In this document: one piece after another, positions 42,093 through 51,283 of the stretch | How the letters are laid out: the number at the start of each line of letters is the position of its first letter | Numbering within the stretch: the stretch's first letter is position 1 | DNA from: Bacillus sp. HF117_J1_D | Lineage (GTDB): Bacteria; Bacillota; Bacilli; Bacillales; Bacillaceae_C | Reading direction: 5' to 3' | NCBI GenBank assembly: GCA_009928435.1 | Contig: JAABNQ010000015.1 | Coordinates: 1 to 63,351 of the forward strand | DNA: 63,351 nucleotides | The notes under the pieces: generated by a model | Database searches by the model: none | Seen by the model: the letters and a program-made list of their open reading frames with translations, nothing else | Told to the model about the DNA's origin: nothing | Made by a program: the position numbers and the translations under genes

Positions 42093-42353
42093 ATGTTGAT
42101 TAGTCAAAGAGGAACCCATATTTCGGGATGACACGACAGCTTCCGATGTGGTGGATATAAAAAAAGGCTAAATGTTAAAGGTTTAACATTGATTGAAAAA
42201 GAAGTCATTTGTTGGGTTCAGACGGAAAGTCGTATGGAAACATATCGAAAGGAGCTTTAAGCCCCATCGCAAAACTACATGTATTCAAACACTACTATGA
42301 TAGAATATTTTTACATACGAGTTCGGATATTGTTTGAGGAGTGAGAGTGAATG

Positions 42354-43748
42354 ATGGAAGAAAATATTTGTGAGCTGGAATTACGGGCTATTCTTGAAAC
42401 ATCAAATGATAATATCGTTATTGCTGATGGAAAGGGAAAAGTATTGAGAAGTAGTCCTAATTGTCAATCCATATATGGGATGAAAATCGAAGAGTTGATC
42501 GGAAAAACGGTCGATGATTTGGAAGAGATGGAAGTATTTTCGCCATCAGTTACAAAAAGGGTGCTTCGAGAAAAGAAAGAAATCCAGGTGATGCAGCATA
42601 CGCTCACGGGTCGCACAGTCATGGCGACTGCTATGCCTGTATTTGATGCAAACGAAGAAATCATTCGAGTTATTAGCTTCTCACATGATTTGACCGAGCT
42701 TCGCCAAATTAAGGAAGACTTTGAAGAACTGCGGGTTAAAATGGAATATTATCAGTCGGAAATTCAGGAATTGCGGGATAAGGAACAGTATATAGACGGC
42801 ATTCTATTAAAAAGCAAGGAGATGAGCAATGCTTGGCAGCTCATTCAGAGGGTGGCGCTATCTGATGCAACTGTTGTGTTTCTAGGTGAATCAGGAGTCG
42901 GAAAAAACGTTTTTGCTAGGGCGATTCATGAAAAAAGCAGTCGCAGTAAGGAAGCCTTCATTGAAGTGAACTGCGGAGCCATTCCGGAGATGCTTTTTGA
43001 ATCCGAGATGTTCGGCTATGAAAAGGGGGCTTTTACTGGAGCAAATAGAGAGGGAAAGCCAGGGCTTATCGAATTAGCCAATAAAGGTACGCTGTTTCTA
43101 GATGAAGTAGGGGAGTTGCCGTTAAATCTTCAGGCGAAGCTCCTGAAGGTGATTCAAGAAAAGAAAATGACGAGAGTTGGTGGCACAGAGCCTAAACAGA
43201 TTGATTTTCGGGTTATTGCTTCAACGAACCGAGACTTGGCGGAGATGGTAAAGGAAGGAAATTTCCGTGAAGATCTTTTTTACCGGCTGAATGTCGTACC
43301 GATTACTATTCCACCTCTTAGAGAGCGGAGGGATGACTTGTTGCAATTATGCGAGTATTTTCTAGGGATGTTCAATGACAAGTATAGAGCAGATAAGGTG
43401 CTTCATGCGGCGACAATCCATGAAATACTTGACTATAGCTGGCCGGGGAATGTGAGAGAACTAGAGAATTTAATGGAGCGTTTGGTGATTACGACAGAAA
43501 ATCGGATCATTTATCCTAGCGCCCTTCCGTTTCATCAGCGGAACTCTCATTCCGTTGCTTATGAACGGGAAGAAGAGGAGATCCCTGAACAGGCGGAAAA
43601 CTTACAAGAAGCACTACAAAACGTAGAAATCCGTTGGCTAAAAAGGGCTTATAGACAATATAAAACTACGTATGAAATGGCGGATTATTTAGGAATCAGC
43701 CAGTCAAGCGTTGTGAGAAAGCTGAAAAAATACGCCATCAATTCATAA
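42354..43748 (+). CDS. PAS-domain sigma-54-dependent transcriptional activator
   Basis: A 464-residue activator. A PAS sensor domain (about 5-115: LETSNDNIVIADGKGKVLRS...GRTVMATAMPVFD) is followed by a coiled-coil linker and an AAA+ domain (about 155-395) with Walker A GESGVGKN, the sigma-54 contact loop GAFTGA, Walker B GTLFLDEVGEL and the WPGNVRELEN end. The C-terminal HTH is YEMADYLGISQSSVVRKLKK. This is the RocR/BkdR-like architecture. It precedes a sigma-54 promoter and an agmatinase-symporter pair that it presumably activates. The PAS ligand is likely a guanidino compound, by context. Confidence 0.92.
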   Translation: MEENICELELRAILETSNDNIVIADGKGKVLRSSPNCQSIYGMKIEELIGKTVDDLEEMEVFSPSVTKRVLREKKEIQVMQHTLTGRTVMATAMPVFDANEEIIRVISFSHDLTELRQIKEDFEELRVKMEYYQSEIQELRDKEQYIDGILLKSKEMSNAWQLIQRVALSDATVVFLGESGVGKNVFARAIHEKSSRSKEAFIEVNCGAIPEMLFESEMFGYEKGAFTGANREGKPGLIELANKGTLFLDEVGELPLNLQAKLLKVIQEKKMTRVGGTEPKQIDFRVIASTNRDLAEMVKEGNFREDLFYRLNVVPITIPPLRERRDDLLQLCEYFLGMFNDKYRADKVLHAATIHEILDYSWPGNVRELENLMERLVITTENRIIYPSALPFHQRNSHSVAYEREEEEIPEQAENLQEALQNVEIRWLKRAYRQYKTTYEMADYLGISQSSVVRKLKKYAINS

Positions 43749-43751
43749 ATG

Positions 43752-43813
43752 AATTAAAATCTGGATTCGCATCAATAAACTCCTCTTTGATGCAGATCCG
43801 GATTATTTTAATT
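43752..43813. promoter_or_regulatory. Long inverted repeat between activator gene and sigma-54 promoter
   Basis: AATTAAAA...GGAT..GCATCAA pairs with TTGATGC..ATCC...TTTTAATT over about 62 bases. It may end the activator transcript, and also lies about 65 bases upstream of the -24 element, where a sigma-54 activator could bind. Confidence 0.5.
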
Positions 43814-43843
43814 GGGATTTACAGAGATAGGAGGCATATACAG

Positions 43844-43860
43844 TTGGCATGATTTTTGCG
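43844..43860 (+). promoter_or_regulatory. Sigma-54 (-24/-12) promoter
   Basis: TTGGCAT-GATTT-TTGCG matches the sigma-54 consensus TGGCAC-N5-TTGCA, with GG at 43846-43847 and GC at 43858-43859, exactly ten bases between them. It lies about 50 bases before the agmatinase gene and directly follows a sigma-54 activator gene. Confidence 0.85.
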
Positions 43861-43910
43861 AATTAATGGGAAAGGACAATATTTCATCTAGAATCTTAGG
43901 AGGTTAACAT

Positions 43911-44909
43911 ATGTACAAACCTATCGACTCATCCAAATCTCCACGCTTTGTGGGCAACAGGACTTTTATGAGATTGGAACAGATCAGAACAACTGATGAC
44001 ATAGACTTCGCCGTGCTTGGTGTTCCTTTCGATACGGCAGCATCCAACCGGACAGGCCAGCGGTTCGGCCCCCAGCATATCCGTGATTTTTCCGTGCTGC
44101 TCCGTCCCTACAATCCGGATATGGACATCGATATTTTTGAATATTGCTCAGGGGTTGATTACGGTGATATCAATGTCATTCCAGGAAATGCACTCCGTAC
44201 GTACGACAGTATGGTTGAAGGATTGATGCCGCTGCTTGAGAAGAATGTCATTCCTGTCATTATGGGCGGAGACCATTCCATCTCACTGGGAAACCTGCGG
44301 GCTTTCCATAAAAGATACGGAAAAATAGCACTCGTTCATTTTGATTCCCATGGGGATACATGGGAGCATTATTATGGTGAAAAGTATATGCACGGAACAC
44401 CGTTCAGACGTGCGGCTGAAGAAGGTCTGCTCGATATGGAGCATTCCATCCAGGTTGGCATGAGAGGGCCGCTTTACGGACCGAGTGACATTCAGGATGC
44501 AAGGGATCTTGGTTTTGAGGTCATTCCGATGAAGGAAGTACGTCAGATCGGCTTTGAAAATGTGATGAAAAGAATCCATGAGCGGGTGAAGGACCGCCCG
44601 GTATTTGTTACGTATGATATTGATTTTGTCGACCCGGCTTTTGCACCTGGCACAGGTACACCTGAAGTTGGAGGACCGACGAGCTATGAAGCGCTGGAAT
44701 ATGTCCGGGGACTTGATGGATTGGACATTGTTGGCTTTGACCTAGTAGAGGTACTGCCGTCTTATGACGCCAACGAAATCACTGCGGTACTTGCATCAGC
44801 GGTCATGTACGAAATGATTACATTGATCGCCTTAAAGAAAAGACGACAAGTTGAAGACGGAGAATTCCTAGAATTAAAAGTTGAGGAGCAAAGGGGGAAT
44901 TCGGTATGA
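43911..44909 (+). CDS. Agmatinase-family ureohydrolase
   Basis: A 332-residue manganese ureohydrolase. Metal ligands are His in GGDHSISLG, Asp/His/Asp in HFDSHGDTW, and the two Asp in TYDIDFVDPAFAPGTGTPE. It hydrolyses a guanidino group to urea. It is longer than a typical B. subtilis-type SpeB (about 290) and has the N-terminal FVGNRTFMRLEQI extension seen in guanidinobutyrase- and guanidinopropionase-like members, so agmatine is not assured. AGGAGGTTAACAT precedes the ATG. Transcribed from the sigma-54 promoter and overlapping the symporter gene by four bases. Confidence 0.9.
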   Translation: MYKPIDSSKSPRFVGNRTFMRLEQIRTTDDIDFAVLGVPFDTAASNRTGQRFGPQHIRDFSVLLRPYNPDMDIDIFEYCSGVDYGDINVIPGNALRTYDSMVEGLMPLLEKNVIPVIMGGDHSISLGNLRAFHKRYGKIALVHFDSHGDTWEHYYGEKYMHGTPFRRAAEEGLLDMEHSIQVGMRGPLYGPSDIQDARDLGFEVIPMKEVRQIGFENVMKRIHERVKDRPVFVTYDIDFVDPAFAPGTGTPEVGGPTSYEALEYVRGLDGLDIVGFDLVEVLPSYDANEITAVLASAVMYEMITLIALKKRRQVEDGEFLELKVEEQRGNSV

Positions 44910-46300
44910 TAAATTCACTAGATGTTGCCATCATGATAGTCTATCTGCTCCTGCTTGTCGTAGTCGGAGTAATTGGTTCAAGACGGACTAAAACATCGGA
45001 AGATTATGTTTTGGCTGGCCGGAATTTGGGTTTTTTCATGTACTTTGGTTGTCTAGGCGCTGTTATTCTTGGCGGCGCCTCGACAATTGGTTCAACAAAG
45101 CTTGGATACGAATTTGGATTGTCCGGTATGTGGCTAGTAGTCATGCTGGGACTGGGTATCATGCTTTTGGGGATTTTTCTGGCCAAACGCATTTCCAATC
45201 TTTCAGTTATGACTATCAGTGAGTATTTAAGCAGGCGTTTCGGTGTTGAAGCTGGTCTTGTCAGTGCTGTAATTGCAGCTATATATGCCATGATGGTATC
45301 GGTTACGCAGGTCATTGGGATGGGAACGATTTTAAATGTTCTGCTTGGCTGGAACTTAACCGTTTCCATGCTTGTTGGCGGAGGCATTGTATTATTTTAT
45401 ACGATCCTTGGCGGCATGTGGTCAGTTACCATGACAGACATTGTTCAATTTATCATCATGACAATCGGAATTTTCTTTATCATGCTTCCGCTAGGAGTGT
45501 CTAAAGCAGGCGGCTGGTCTGCTTTGCAGGCTAAATTGCCTGATACGTATTTTACCTTTTCAGGAATCGGAGGCCATCAGATCTTCCAATACTTTCTATT
45601 GTTTGCATTGGGAATGGTCGTTGCGCAGGATATTTGGCAGCGGATTCTTACAGCTAAAACGATCAAAATTGCCCGTGGGGGTACGATTGCTGCCGGGATT
45701 TACAGCCTGTTATACGGAATAGCAGTCGCTATAATCGGAATGTGTGCATTCGTTATTTTACCTGGCTTGGAGGATACACAGAATACCTTTGCAAGCATGG
45801 CGGTAACTATTTTACCATCGGGAGTGCTAGGACTTGTTATTGCAGCTGTAGTATCGGCATTGATGTCAACCGCTTCTGGAACCCTGCTCGCTTCCTCAAC
45901 CTTAATTTCAAATGATATTATTAAGCGCTTTTTTAAAAAGGATGTAACGGATAAGCAATATTTGAAGCTTTCAAGAATAGTGACAACAGTGATCGGACTT
46001 TTGACAATTGTGTGCGCCTTATGGATACAGGATGTTCTTGTTGCACTTGATGTGGCCTATGCTGTATTGTCCGGGGGAATTTTTGCTCCGGTGATTTTGG
46101 GGCTATTTTGGAAAAGGGCCACTGGAAAAGCAGCGTTCTATGCGATTATAGCAAGTTCAATCGTGATATTGGCAGGCCTTGCCATTCAAGGAATTACAGC
46201 AACGACGCCGATTATCTATGGTATTGCTGTCAGCTTTGTCGTCATGATTGTTGTTTCGCTTGCAACGAAACAAAGTGACGAGTTAAATATTGCTTCTTAA
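44906..46300 (+). CDS. Sodium:solute symporter (SSS family)
   Basis: A 464-residue protein with about 13 membrane helices. SSS marks are SEDYVLAGRNLGFFMYFGCLG after helix 1, GGASTIGSTKLGYEFGLSGM, ISEYLSRRFG, and the sodium-site region VVSALMSTASGTLLASSTLI. The ATG overlaps the ureohydrolase stop (ATGA), so both are made together under sigma-54 control. It probably imports the guanidino compound that the enzyme hydrolyses; this is inferred from the operon. Confidence 0.92.
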   Translation: MINSLDVAIMIVYLLLLVVVGVIGSRRTKTSEDYVLAGRNLGFFMYFGCLGAVILGGASTIGSTKLGYEFGLSGMWLVVMLGLGIMLLGIFLAKRISNLSVMTISEYLSRRFGVEAGLVSAVIAAIYAMMVSVTQVIGMGTILNVLLGWNLTVSMLVGGGIVLFYTILGGMWSVTMTDIVQFIIMTIGIFFIMLPLGVSKAGGWSALQAKLPDTYFTFSGIGGHQIFQYFLLFALGMVVAQDIWQRILTAKTIKIARGGTIAAGIYSLLYGIAVAIIGMCAFVILPGLEDTQNTFASMAVTILPSGVLGLVIAAVVSALMSTASGTLLASSTLISNDIIKRFFKKDVTDKQYLKLSRIVTTVIGLLTIVCALWIQDVLVALDVAYAVLSGGIFAPVILGLFWKRATGKAAFYAIIASSIVILAGLAIQGITATTPIIYGIAVSFVVMIVVSLATKQSDELNIAS

Positions 46301-46799
46301 TAGATGCAAAAAACAGCTCTATACTGAATGGTGAGGATACCACGCAATTTGCACATGAAAAAACACACGCAATAATCAATTCTTTTATATTGGAATTGTC
46401 GAGAAACAAGCAAACATTGGAGTTACGTGCAAATGAATTTTACCATAAGTGCGGGAATGGATTTGCGGAGGACAACCCTATTGTTCATCAATCGGGGAAA
46501 TGGGGGGCCTATTGACATTTTACCAAACTGACAAAATAGACGATCAAGGATCATCTCCAAAACATGGATCTCATGTGGAAGTGGTGATGATGGGTATGAG
46601 CCATTCAAGGCACCAGGTAGATATACATGGGGACAAGTCCCTGCTCTTTCACAATGCGCTCAATACGACGGCGTAACATCTGCCAACCCTTCTATTGAAG
46701 ATCAATCTTTATATTCAAATCGAAATGGGTTAATCGGCCCTAACCCCTTAAGTAAATTGGGGTTAAGGCCGTCCATCTTTTTATCTGCCGGGATAACTT
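46301..46799. other. Intergenic region with a start-less open frame and a hairpin
   Basis: A frame from 46303 to 46515 is open for 70 codons (INGEDTT- to GKWGAY-like residues) but has no start codon or binding site, so it may be a relic. On the minus strand near 46676 a short coding-like run (RRRIERIVKEQGLVP, then stop) is also isolated. A GC hairpin follows at 46735-46771. No gene is called. Confidence 0.3.
46735..46771. terminator. GC-rich hairpin between convergent units
   Basis: CGGCCCTAACCCC and GGGGTTAAGGCCG pair (one mismatch) around 11 bases. On the plus strand TCCATCTTTTT follows. It can separate the symporter and the minus-strand leucine-rich-repeat gene. Confidence 0.6.
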
Positions 46800-47861
46800 T
46801 TATTCTACTAATTTTGACAGATTATTTTTATCGATTTCTTCTTCTGCGGAAAGATCATTGATCAATTCTAACTTTTTAAGTTTTAACACAGGACTTGGAT
46901 CTTTAATTGGGTTTCTCTCTATCGCTAAGTTATCTAATTCAGGAAAATTTTCCAGTACATCAATATTCGTTATATCGTTTTCTCGTATATCCAGCCAAGT
47001 CAGTTTTTTCAGAGGAGCCAAATGATCAATATCTTTAATCTTGTTCCTGCTGATGGTTAGAAGCGTCAAATTTTCCAGTTTTTCCAGACCACTAATATCA
47101 GTTATATTATTATCGCCAATGCTTAATCTTTTCAGGTTTGACAATTCAGTTATAGGTTGAATATCCGAAATGGAATTGTCATCCACAGCCAACGTTTCTA
47201 AGTTTTTCAAACCTGATAGACTATCAATATTCGTCAATTGATTGATATACAAACTTAATTCTTTTAAGTTTGTTAATTTAGCGATGGATTCAATATTTTT
47301 ATTTTCTAGATTATTATCCAGTAAAAAGAGTTTTTCCAAATTCGTTAAGTTCTCCAACGGAGTCAGATCTGTAGTCGCTGCTCCTGTTAAGGTCAGGGAT
47401 TTCAAACCAATTAAATTGCGAAGCGGTTCGAAACTAGCTACACCGTGGCCGTCGATATATAACTCTTTTAAATTCAAAGCAAATTCCAGTCCATCTAATT
47501 CCTTCACTTCTCCATGTTCCTCTTTATCAGAACCTTGGATTCGTAAGTTCCTCAGCTCTTTCAGATCCTCTTCCGTTGGTTTTTCCTTATTATCGATCTG
47601 ATCACTCATATCAAGCTCTTCTAATATATAGTAACGTAAATGATCATCTTTTATCCCTTCATAATCCCATGAAGGAGCTTCTGCAGCTACTGTTTCACTT
47701 TCTACCATTGCCTCATCAATCATTTCGTCGCCATCTCCTGTATTGGCTGCATGTTCCTCTTCTTGATTCTGTTCTTCACTCACACTCTCCTTACTTGCAC
47801 ACCCAGTAAGAATTAGCGAAAAAACCAAGAAAAGTGTGAACAAAAAGTTCTTCAATTTCAT
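46800..47861 (-). CDS. Leucine-rich-repeat lipoprotein (internalin-like)
   Basis: A 353-residue protein with signal peptide and lipobox LTGCASK, an acidic spacer (about 22-65), a short helical cap, then about nine LRR units of 21-22 residues of the form L-x-x-L-x-x-L-x-L-x-x-N-x-I-x-D-I-x-x-L (about 125-335; for example NLKRLSIGDNNITDISGLEK). This is the internalin-type bacterial LRR, without a sorting motif. It should sit on the outer face of the membrane and bind protein or polymer ligands. GGAGGCAG precedes the ATG. It is a single gene. Confidence 0.88.
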   Translation of the reverse strand: MKLKNFLFTLFLVFSLILTGCASKESVSEEQNQEEEHAANTGDGDEMIDEAMVESETVAAEAPSWDYEGIKDDHLRYYILEELDMSDQIDNKEKPTEEDLKELRNLRIQGSDKEEHGEVKELDGLEFALNLKELYIDGHGVASFEPLRNLIGLKSLTLTGAATTDLTPLENLTNLEKLFLLDNNLENKNIESIAKLTNLKELSLYINQLTNIDSLSGLKNLETLAVDDNSISDIQPITELSNLKRLSIGDNNITDISGLEKLENLTLLTISRNKIKDIDHLAPLKKLTWLDIRENDITNIDVLENFPELDNLAIERNPIKDPSPVLKLKKLELINDLSAEEEIDKNNLSKLVE

Positions 47862-48134
47862 CTGCCTCCATTGTTATTCTTCAAGCACAAATGCATTATT
47901 TCATAAAATATACGCTAATTCAAGGAGCGTGAATATTTAAAACAAATTTGAGAGCCGAAACACAATAAGACATTGTTACCGATATAAACAAACCATAGTC
48001 CTAAGAGCTTTAATCATTCATGAAGTGGCATTTGAGACAAGCACTGGCGACACTAAGCAAAATTAGAGAAAGGAAAAGGAACCCCGCAAGATATCCTTTC
48101 ACGTTAAGAATATTGTTTTTAATGTTAGCTTTGT
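47862..48134. other. Intergenic region, nothing seen
   Basis: The promoter of the LRR lipoprotein should lie here, but no strong -35/-10 pair, repeat or small gene stands out. Confidence 0.3.
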
Positions 48135-48175
48135 CAAAAAACTGCCCCCAACTGTGCTTATCAGTTGGGGGGCAG
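48135..48175 (-). terminator. Terminator of the minus-strand TetR gene
   Basis: CTGCCCCCAACTG and CAGTTGGGGGGCAG pair around 7 bases. On the minus strand a TTTTTTG run follows. It lies about 63 bases past the TetR stop. Confidence 0.8.
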
Positions 48176-48237
48176 CTCCATTTAGATCAGTGACCGCGCT
48201 CGCCAATCATTTATGTTTATCCCGTCCAAGTAACACT

Positions 48238-48858
48238 CTAAGGTTTACTTACAGGAACTGTTTCTTTGGCGGGCTCAATACATATTGAATCAAGATGATA
48301 TTGGATCGTTTTAATAATCTGTTCCCGATTTAACCGTTTAGAGTCTAATAAAGCGTGAATGACGATTCCATCTACGAGTGCATAAAGTCTTTCAATTTCA
48401 AGGTCAATGTGTAATCCAGGCTTTAATAGACCGTTAGTATCGAGGAAACGAACGCCTTTTTGCACAACCGTAAAAATTCCATCTTCAGGTACTGGCAATT
48501 CATCTTTTCGGTGATTTATATGTGCCATAAAAGCAAACCACACTTCTGCTTCCGCCAGCTGTTCTTCATTTACCGGAACAATTTCCAATAAAACACTCAT
48601 CACCATCTCCCTGGGTGGCAAATCCCGTTTCATCATTGCCTGTATTCGACTTGTGGCTCTTTCTTGGATAAGGTCCATCGCATAGACAGTCAATTCATCT
48701 TGATTTGGAAAATAATGACGCAGTGCTCCTAACGAGAGTCCTGCTTCCTGGGCGATATTCCGTACTGTTGCTCCTTCCATTCCCTTATTTAAAATGACTT
48801 TCCACATCGCTTCTGCAATCCGTTTACGTCTTTTTTCATGGTCTACAATTTTTGGCAT
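48238..48858 (-). CDS. TetR-family regulator (BetI-like C-terminal domain)
   Basis: A 206-residue protein with HTH (KRRKRIAEAMWKVILNKGME, VRNIAQEAGLSLGALRHYFP, NQDELTVYAM) and a C-terminal domain of TetR_C_6 type, with LYALVDGIVIHALLDSKRL near the end. Its start is the ATG at MPKIVDH; the binding site is weak. It is divergent from a membrane-protein gene, with two similar operator-like sequences in the 117-base gap, so it likely represses both genes. Confidence 0.87.
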   Translation of the reverse strand: MPKIVDHEKRRKRIAEAMWKVILNKGMEGATVRNIAQEAGLSLGALRHYFPNQDELTVYAMDLIQERATSRIQAMMKRDLPPREMVMSVLLEIVPVNEEQLAEAEVWFAFMAHINHRKDELPVPEDGIFTVVQKGVRFLDTNGLLKPGLHIDLEIERLYALVDGIVIHALLDSKRLNREQIIKTIQYHLDSICIEPAKETVPVSKP

Positions 48859-48898
48859 ACCTGGATTTTAACACACAAAAAAATGTAATGCAATTAGA

Positions 48899-48957
48899 TA
48901 ATACTGTTGTATTAAATAAAACGATGATGTATACTGGTTTTAAATAATACAACTGTG
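48899..48957. promoter_or_regulatory. Two operator-like sites for the divergent TetR
   Basis: TAATAC-tgtt-GTATTA (48899-48914) is a palindrome with 6-base arms. AATACAACTGT (48947-48957) repeats its inverted half (AATACAACAGT in the first). Both lie between the TetR and membrane-protein starts. Confidence 0.5.
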
Positions 48958-48975
48958 CTAATTAGGGGTGATTTC

Positions 48976-49533
48976 ATGAATATCATTGTTTGGGCAATTA
49001 TCTTTGCGGAAATTGGATTTTGGGTTGTGATCCTTCTTGGGCTCATCTCCCGTTATCTTTTTAACCGTAAAAAACTCGGTTTATTCTTTTTGGCTTTAAC
49101 GCCTGTGATTGATTTTTTTCTATTAGTCGTAACGACCATTGATCTTTTGAATGGGGGAACAGCCACACAAGCGCATGCTATTGCCGCTGTATATTTAGGC
49201 GTTTCTGTTGCTTTTGGAAAAAGCATGATTCACTGGGCGGATGAAAGGTTTTTATACTACGTGAAAAGACAGGGGGAGAAACCGGAAAAAAAGACTGGCT
49301 TCGCGTACGCACGTCACTCTTTGAAAGGGTCATTTCAGCATTTATTCGCTTATATGATTGGAGCAGGTTTTTTACTTTTGTTAATTTATTTGGTCGATGA
49401 TCCAGAGCGGACTTCCATATTTTGGGGTACATTAAAAATGTGGGCAGGTATACTAATGATTGACTTTGTCATTTCTATCTCTTATTTCATTTGGCCACGA
49501 GAAAAAAAGAGCATAAATTCAGATATGAAATAA
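48976..49533 (+). CDS. YmcC-like four-helix membrane protein
   Basis: A 185-residue protein with helices near 3-24, 32-54, 66-84 and 120-145 plus one near the end (FWGTLKMWAGILMIDFVISI). The N-terminal AIIFAEIGFWVVILLGLISRY and the mid-loop SMIHWADERFLYYVKRQGEK resemble B. subtilis YmcC-type proteins; the match is from memory and the role is unknown. GGGGTGATTTC precedes the ATG at MNIIVW; a frame seven codons longer has no site. It is probably the main target of the divergent TetR. Confidence 0.65.
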   Translation: MNIIVWAIIFAEIGFWVVILLGLISRYLFNRKKLGLFFLALTPVIDFFLLVVTTIDLLNGGTATQAHAIAAVYLGVSVAFGKSMIHWADERFLYYVKRQGEKPEKKTGFAYARHSLKGSFQHLFAYMIGAGFLLLLIYLVDDPERTSIFWGTLKMWAGILMIDFVISISYFIWPREKKSINSDMK

Positions 49534-49641
49534 AGAGATACTGTTGATATTTGTCCAATCGCTTCATCCCTGAGGGGGGCGCTATGGGTTTCCATTCGGA
49601 GTATCTGTACATTTTTATGCGAAATTAAAAAAGTCATACAA

Positions 49642-49691
49642 AAAAAGGGCAAGAAATCAACGTTTCTAAAAATTGATTTCTCGCCCTTTTT
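49642..49691. terminator. Two-way terminator between convergent genes
   Basis: AAAAAGGGCAAGAAATCAA and TTGATTTCTCGCCCTTTTT pair over 19 positions (one mismatch) with A- and T-runs at both ends. It serves the membrane-protein gene and the amidase gene. Confidence 0.88.
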
Positions 49692-49721
49692 AAGTTTCGC
49701 TAAGGTTCGTTCCAATATCTG

Positions 49722-51008
49722 TTATTTAAAGTATGATTGCAGTCCATTATAGATACTGTTTGAAACAAGTTCTTGGTAGGAATCTGTAACAATATACTGC
49801 CCTTCATGTGGATTGCTTAAATAGCCGAGTTCAAGCAAGGTGGCTGGTCTGCCATTTTCCCTGATGACATGATAATTGCCAAAGCGTGTTCCTTTATTGT
49901 TTAGAGAGAGTGAATTGTTCAGTACTTCATTGACGCTGCTGGCAAGGTTATACTGGTGCCCATGATGGTAGTACGCGGTGACCCCGTTTGCCTCGGGATT
50001 GGTCGAGCTGTCGTAATGAATGCTAATGAATGCATCAGCATTGTTGTTATCTGCAGCTGAAGCACGTGAGTCAAGATCGACGTATTGATCATCTGAACGG
50101 GTTAAAATGACGTTCGCCCCAGCGGCACTGAGTTTTTGCTGTAGCCGTTTCGCTGTTTGCATTGTGAGTTGTTTTTCAGATACACCTATTTGGCTGGTAG
50201 AGCCTGGATCATTCCCACCATGTCCAGCATCAAGAACAATTGTTTTTCCGGAAAGTCCAGGAGACTGATTTGTTGATTGAGCTGTTGGCTCTCCTGGTGA
50301 GGATGTATTTTTATTGGATGAAACCACCCAACTTGCTACATACGCCTCCCGGCCGCTAGCTGTTGTAATTTTATACCAGTCACCCTCTTTTCCAACAATC
50401 GGATATCTTTCTCCTGGCGACCCTTTGGTGATGACGGGAGCCGATGTATCAGCGCTTGCCCGGAGATTAGTCTGATCATTTGAAATATAAATGAACCCGT
50501 CGTTTCCAGTGGACTCATTTTTATTTGCTTTTGTCTCTCCGCCAAATTGGATGAATTGTTTACTGATCCAAGCACTTTGATTGCTATAAGTAACATTCAC
50601 CCAGCCATTGTTTTCACTAGTCACCGTTACCGGATCGCCTTTATGTAATTTACCAATAATGTTAGAGCTTAAAGAGGGATTGCTTCGGACATGGACATTA
50701 TCGGTTGTAATTGTGCCCTTTTTGGTTGTTCCAATGCTTTGACCGTTATTATCGACTATATATCCAGCAATCCAGCCCGTACCTCCATTTGGGAGCTGAA
50801 CCTTATACCAACCGAATTTTTCTTGCAGCACTTGGAATTGTTCGTTCCTGCTTGCTTTCGCAACGACATCGGCTGTATTGGAGGGTTCACTCCGAATATT
50901 TGCTTTGTTGACTGCGATATGAATGGTACTTGCAGCTTGAGCTGTCACATTTGTATGTAAAAAAATAAGTAGCACCGAAGCCAAACAGATTATGGATCTT
51001 TTTATCAT
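49722..51008 (-). CDS. N-acetylmuramoyl-L-alanine amidase with three SH3b domains
   Basis: A 428-residue secreted protein: signal peptide (about 1-26, ending AQA), three bacterial SH3 domains (about 30-88, 100-155 and 172-230; each with the N-x-R-x-x-P/A...GW-x-x-V pattern), a Ser/Thr/Pro linker, and an Amidase_3 domain (about 252-428). The zinc and catalytic residues are in VLDAGHGGNDPG, SIHYDSSTNP and LELGYLSNPHEG. It cuts the bond between muramic acid and the stem peptide in the cell wall. The ATG is preferred over a GTG two codons upstream. It is a single gene of the YrvJ/LytC-like class. Confidence 0.93.
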   Translation of the reverse strand: MIKRSIICLASVLLIFLHTNVTAQAASTIHIAVNKANIRSEPSNTADVVAKASRNEQFQVLQEKFGWYKVQLPNGGTGWIAGYIVDNNGQSIGTTKKGTITTDNVHVRSNPSLSSNIIGKLHKGDPVTVTSENNGWVNVTYSNQSAWISKQFIQFGGETKANKNESTGNDGFIYISNDQTNLRASADTSAPVITKGSPGERYPIVGKEGDWYKITTASGREAYVASWVVSSNKNTSSPGEPTAQSTNQSPGLSGKTIVLDAGHGGNDPGSTSQIGVSEKQLTMQTAKRLQQKLSAAGANVILTRSDDQYVDLDSRASAADNNNADAFISIHYDSSTNPEANGVTAYYHHGHQYNLASSVNEVLNNSLSLNNKGTRFGNYHVIRENGRPATLLELGYLSNPHEGQYIVTDSYQELVSNSIYNGLQSYFK

Positions 51009-51283
51009 AACCACCGCCTTTTTCCAAGTTTACAATCATTATTTTAGCACTTTTTGTCAATTTATAGTGTTATGTAGTCTCATATTACAATAATTGAGAA
51101 AAAGGTCTTGCAGATTGTAACAAAACTGTTTTAATAATGAATATTTAAGGCGAGTATTATAGGAGATTAGGAAAGTGACTTAGTATATTGGTCATGTTCT
51201 GTCTATACAAGTTGAACTAAAATTTTTTCTTCTATTGCTCATATTTGGATTCAATTCCGTACAATTTAAGATATTTCAGTAAA
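51009..51283. other. Upstream region of the amidase gene
   Basis: AT-rich, with no gene. The amidase promoter should lie here on the minus strand. A tandem array begins at 51284. Confidence 0.3.

Noticed and set aside
46601-46680. IS3-type orfB remnant on the minus strand (RRRIERIVKEQGLVP)
   Set aside because: The run is short, has no neighbouring IS ends, and does not clearly match a transposase motif.
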